The notes below the pieces were generated by a model, which was given only the letters and a program-made list of their open reading frames with translations, was not told where the DNA came from and searched no databases. Position numbers and translations under genes: made by a program. Below, in pieces: positions 63,302 to 64,000 of a stretch of DNA of 64,000 bases. Origin of the DNA: Jiangella sp. DSM 45060 (GTDB taxonomy: Bacteria > Actinomycetota > Actinomycetes > Jiangellales > Jiangellaceae); the NCBI RefSeq assembly GCF_900105175.1, contig NZ_LT629771.1, positions 1,736,001-1,800,000 of the forward strand. Reading direction: 5' to 3'. The stretch's first letter is position 1; each line of letters begins with the position of its first letter.

Positions 63302-64000
63302 GGCCGCACCCGCGGATCGAGGACGGGGTAGAGCAGGTCGGCGACCAGGTTCATGAGGATCACCGCCGCGGAGAAGACGATGAACAGCCCCTGCACGAGC
63401 GGCAGGTCCGGGACCGACAGCCCGGAGTAGAACAGCTGGCCCAGGCCCGGCCAGCTGAAGATCGTCTCGACCAGCACCGCGCCGAAGACGACGAAGCCGA
63501 GCTTCACGAAGATCAGCGTGACGGTCGGCAGCAGCGCGTTCGGGACGGCGTGCCGGCGGCGCACGATGACATCGCGCAGGCCCTTCGCGCGCGCCGTCAC
63601 GATGTAGTCGCTGCCCATCTCGTCCAGCAGCGACGACCGCATGATCATCAGGTACTGCGCGTACACCACCGCCACCAGCGTGACCAGCGGCAGCACCATG
63701 TGGTGCGCGATGTCGGGGATGCGTTCCCAGCCCTCGACGCCGGTGCTCTCCATGCCGCTGGTCGGAAACCAGCCGAGGGTGGAGGCGAAGATCACGATGA
63801 GGATCAGGCCGAGCCAGAAGCTCGGCACCGACCACAGCGTCAGCGCGACGCCGGTGTTGACGCGGTCGCTGAGTCCGCCGTGGTTCCACGCGCCGCGGAC
63901 ACCGAGCCACAGCCCGAGCGCCGCCGAGATCACCACGCTGGTGCCGACCAGCAACACCGTCGGCCACAGCCGATCGGCGATGAGGTCGGTGACCGGCCGG
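63298..64000 (-). CDS. Peptide ABC transporter permease (OppB/DppB type), second system, partial
   Basis: The frame is open to the right edge, so the N-terminus is outside the window. The visible part starts PVTDLIADRLWPTVLLVG, has FWLGLILIVIFASTLGWFPTSG, the EAA loop YIVTARAKGLRDVIVRRRHAVPNALLP and the DppB end AADLLYPVLDPRVR-like terminus. The binding protein of this system would lie beyond the edge. Confidence 0.92.
   Translation of the reverse strand, partial: RPVTDLIADRLWPTVLLVGTSVVISAALGLWLGVRGAWNHGGLSDRVNTGVALTLWSVPSFWLGLILIVIFASTLGWFPTSGMESTGVEGWERIPDIAHHMVLPLVTLVAVVYAQYLMIMRSSLLDEMGSDYIVTARAKGLRDVIVRRRHAVPNALLPTVTLIFVKLGFVVFGAVLVETIFSWPGLGQLFYSGLSVPDLPLVQGLFIVFSAAVILMNLVADLLYPVLDPRVRP

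Overview
The window is high-GC DNA that looks like an actinomycete chromosome. Stop codons are rare in all frames, GTG starts are frequent, many genes overlap by ATGA or GTGA, and the backbone order is the classic actinobacterial one: ffh, rpsP, khpA, rimM, trmD, rplS, lepB, rnhB, DUF2469, yraN, yifB, dprA, xerC, M23 peptidase, rpsB, tsf, pyrH, frr, cdsA, rlmN. The gene content would suit a Jiangella-like or related soil actinobacterium, but the genus is a guess. No tRNA, rRNA, CRISPR array or intact insertion sequence was seen.

Layout. Positions 1-13.8 kb are accessory: the end of an AlkB-type dioxygenase, an MBL hydrolase, a lipoprotein, a LuxR-type regulator divergent from a very large secreted subtilisin with a C-terminal Asp-box (BNR) region, a secreted glycerophosphodiester phosphodiesterase, a two-gene ABC exporter, an antibiotic-kinase-like gene, and a leftward cluster of two acetyltransferases (one decayed), an alpha/beta hydrolase and a histidine phosphatase. 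Positions 13.8-30 kb hold ffh with a coupled amidohydrolase, a 1.1 kb repeat-rich gene-free gap, an ArsR/MFS unit, and the ribosome-maturation, protein-export and DNA-uptake backbone genes up to xerC. Just before xerC lie two back-to-back tandem arrays (26 bp and 72 bp units).

Positions 29.6-38 kb interrupt the usual xerC-M23-rpsB neighbourhood. They contain a small toxin-antitoxin-like pair, a double-M23 peptidase gene with an in-frame amber codon, a complete oligopeptide ABC operon, a membrane-anchored protein that lacks a signal peptide, and a long inverted repeat. The backbone resumes with rpsB to rlmN (38.1-44.3 kb) and ends with an unusual DivIVA-motif/VOC fusion.

Positions 45.5-64 kb are accessory again: an SDR/MarR divergent pair with a visible operator; a four-gene peptidase operon (M55, M20, S9, S66) suited to D-amino-acid or cell-wall peptide catabolism; a VapBC remnant; a ZIP transporter; a frameshifted acetyltransferase; a coupled toxin/immunity-like pair with no recognised family; a secreted metallophosphoesterase; an MMPL transporter with a downstream TetR gene, both carrying the same AT-rich motif upstream; and a second peptide ABC operon that runs off the right edge.

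Main themes: peptide import and wall-peptide turnover (two Opp systems, four peptidases, double-M23 protein), several one-component regulators with readable palindromic operators, and signs of gene decay around small toxin-antitoxin loci.
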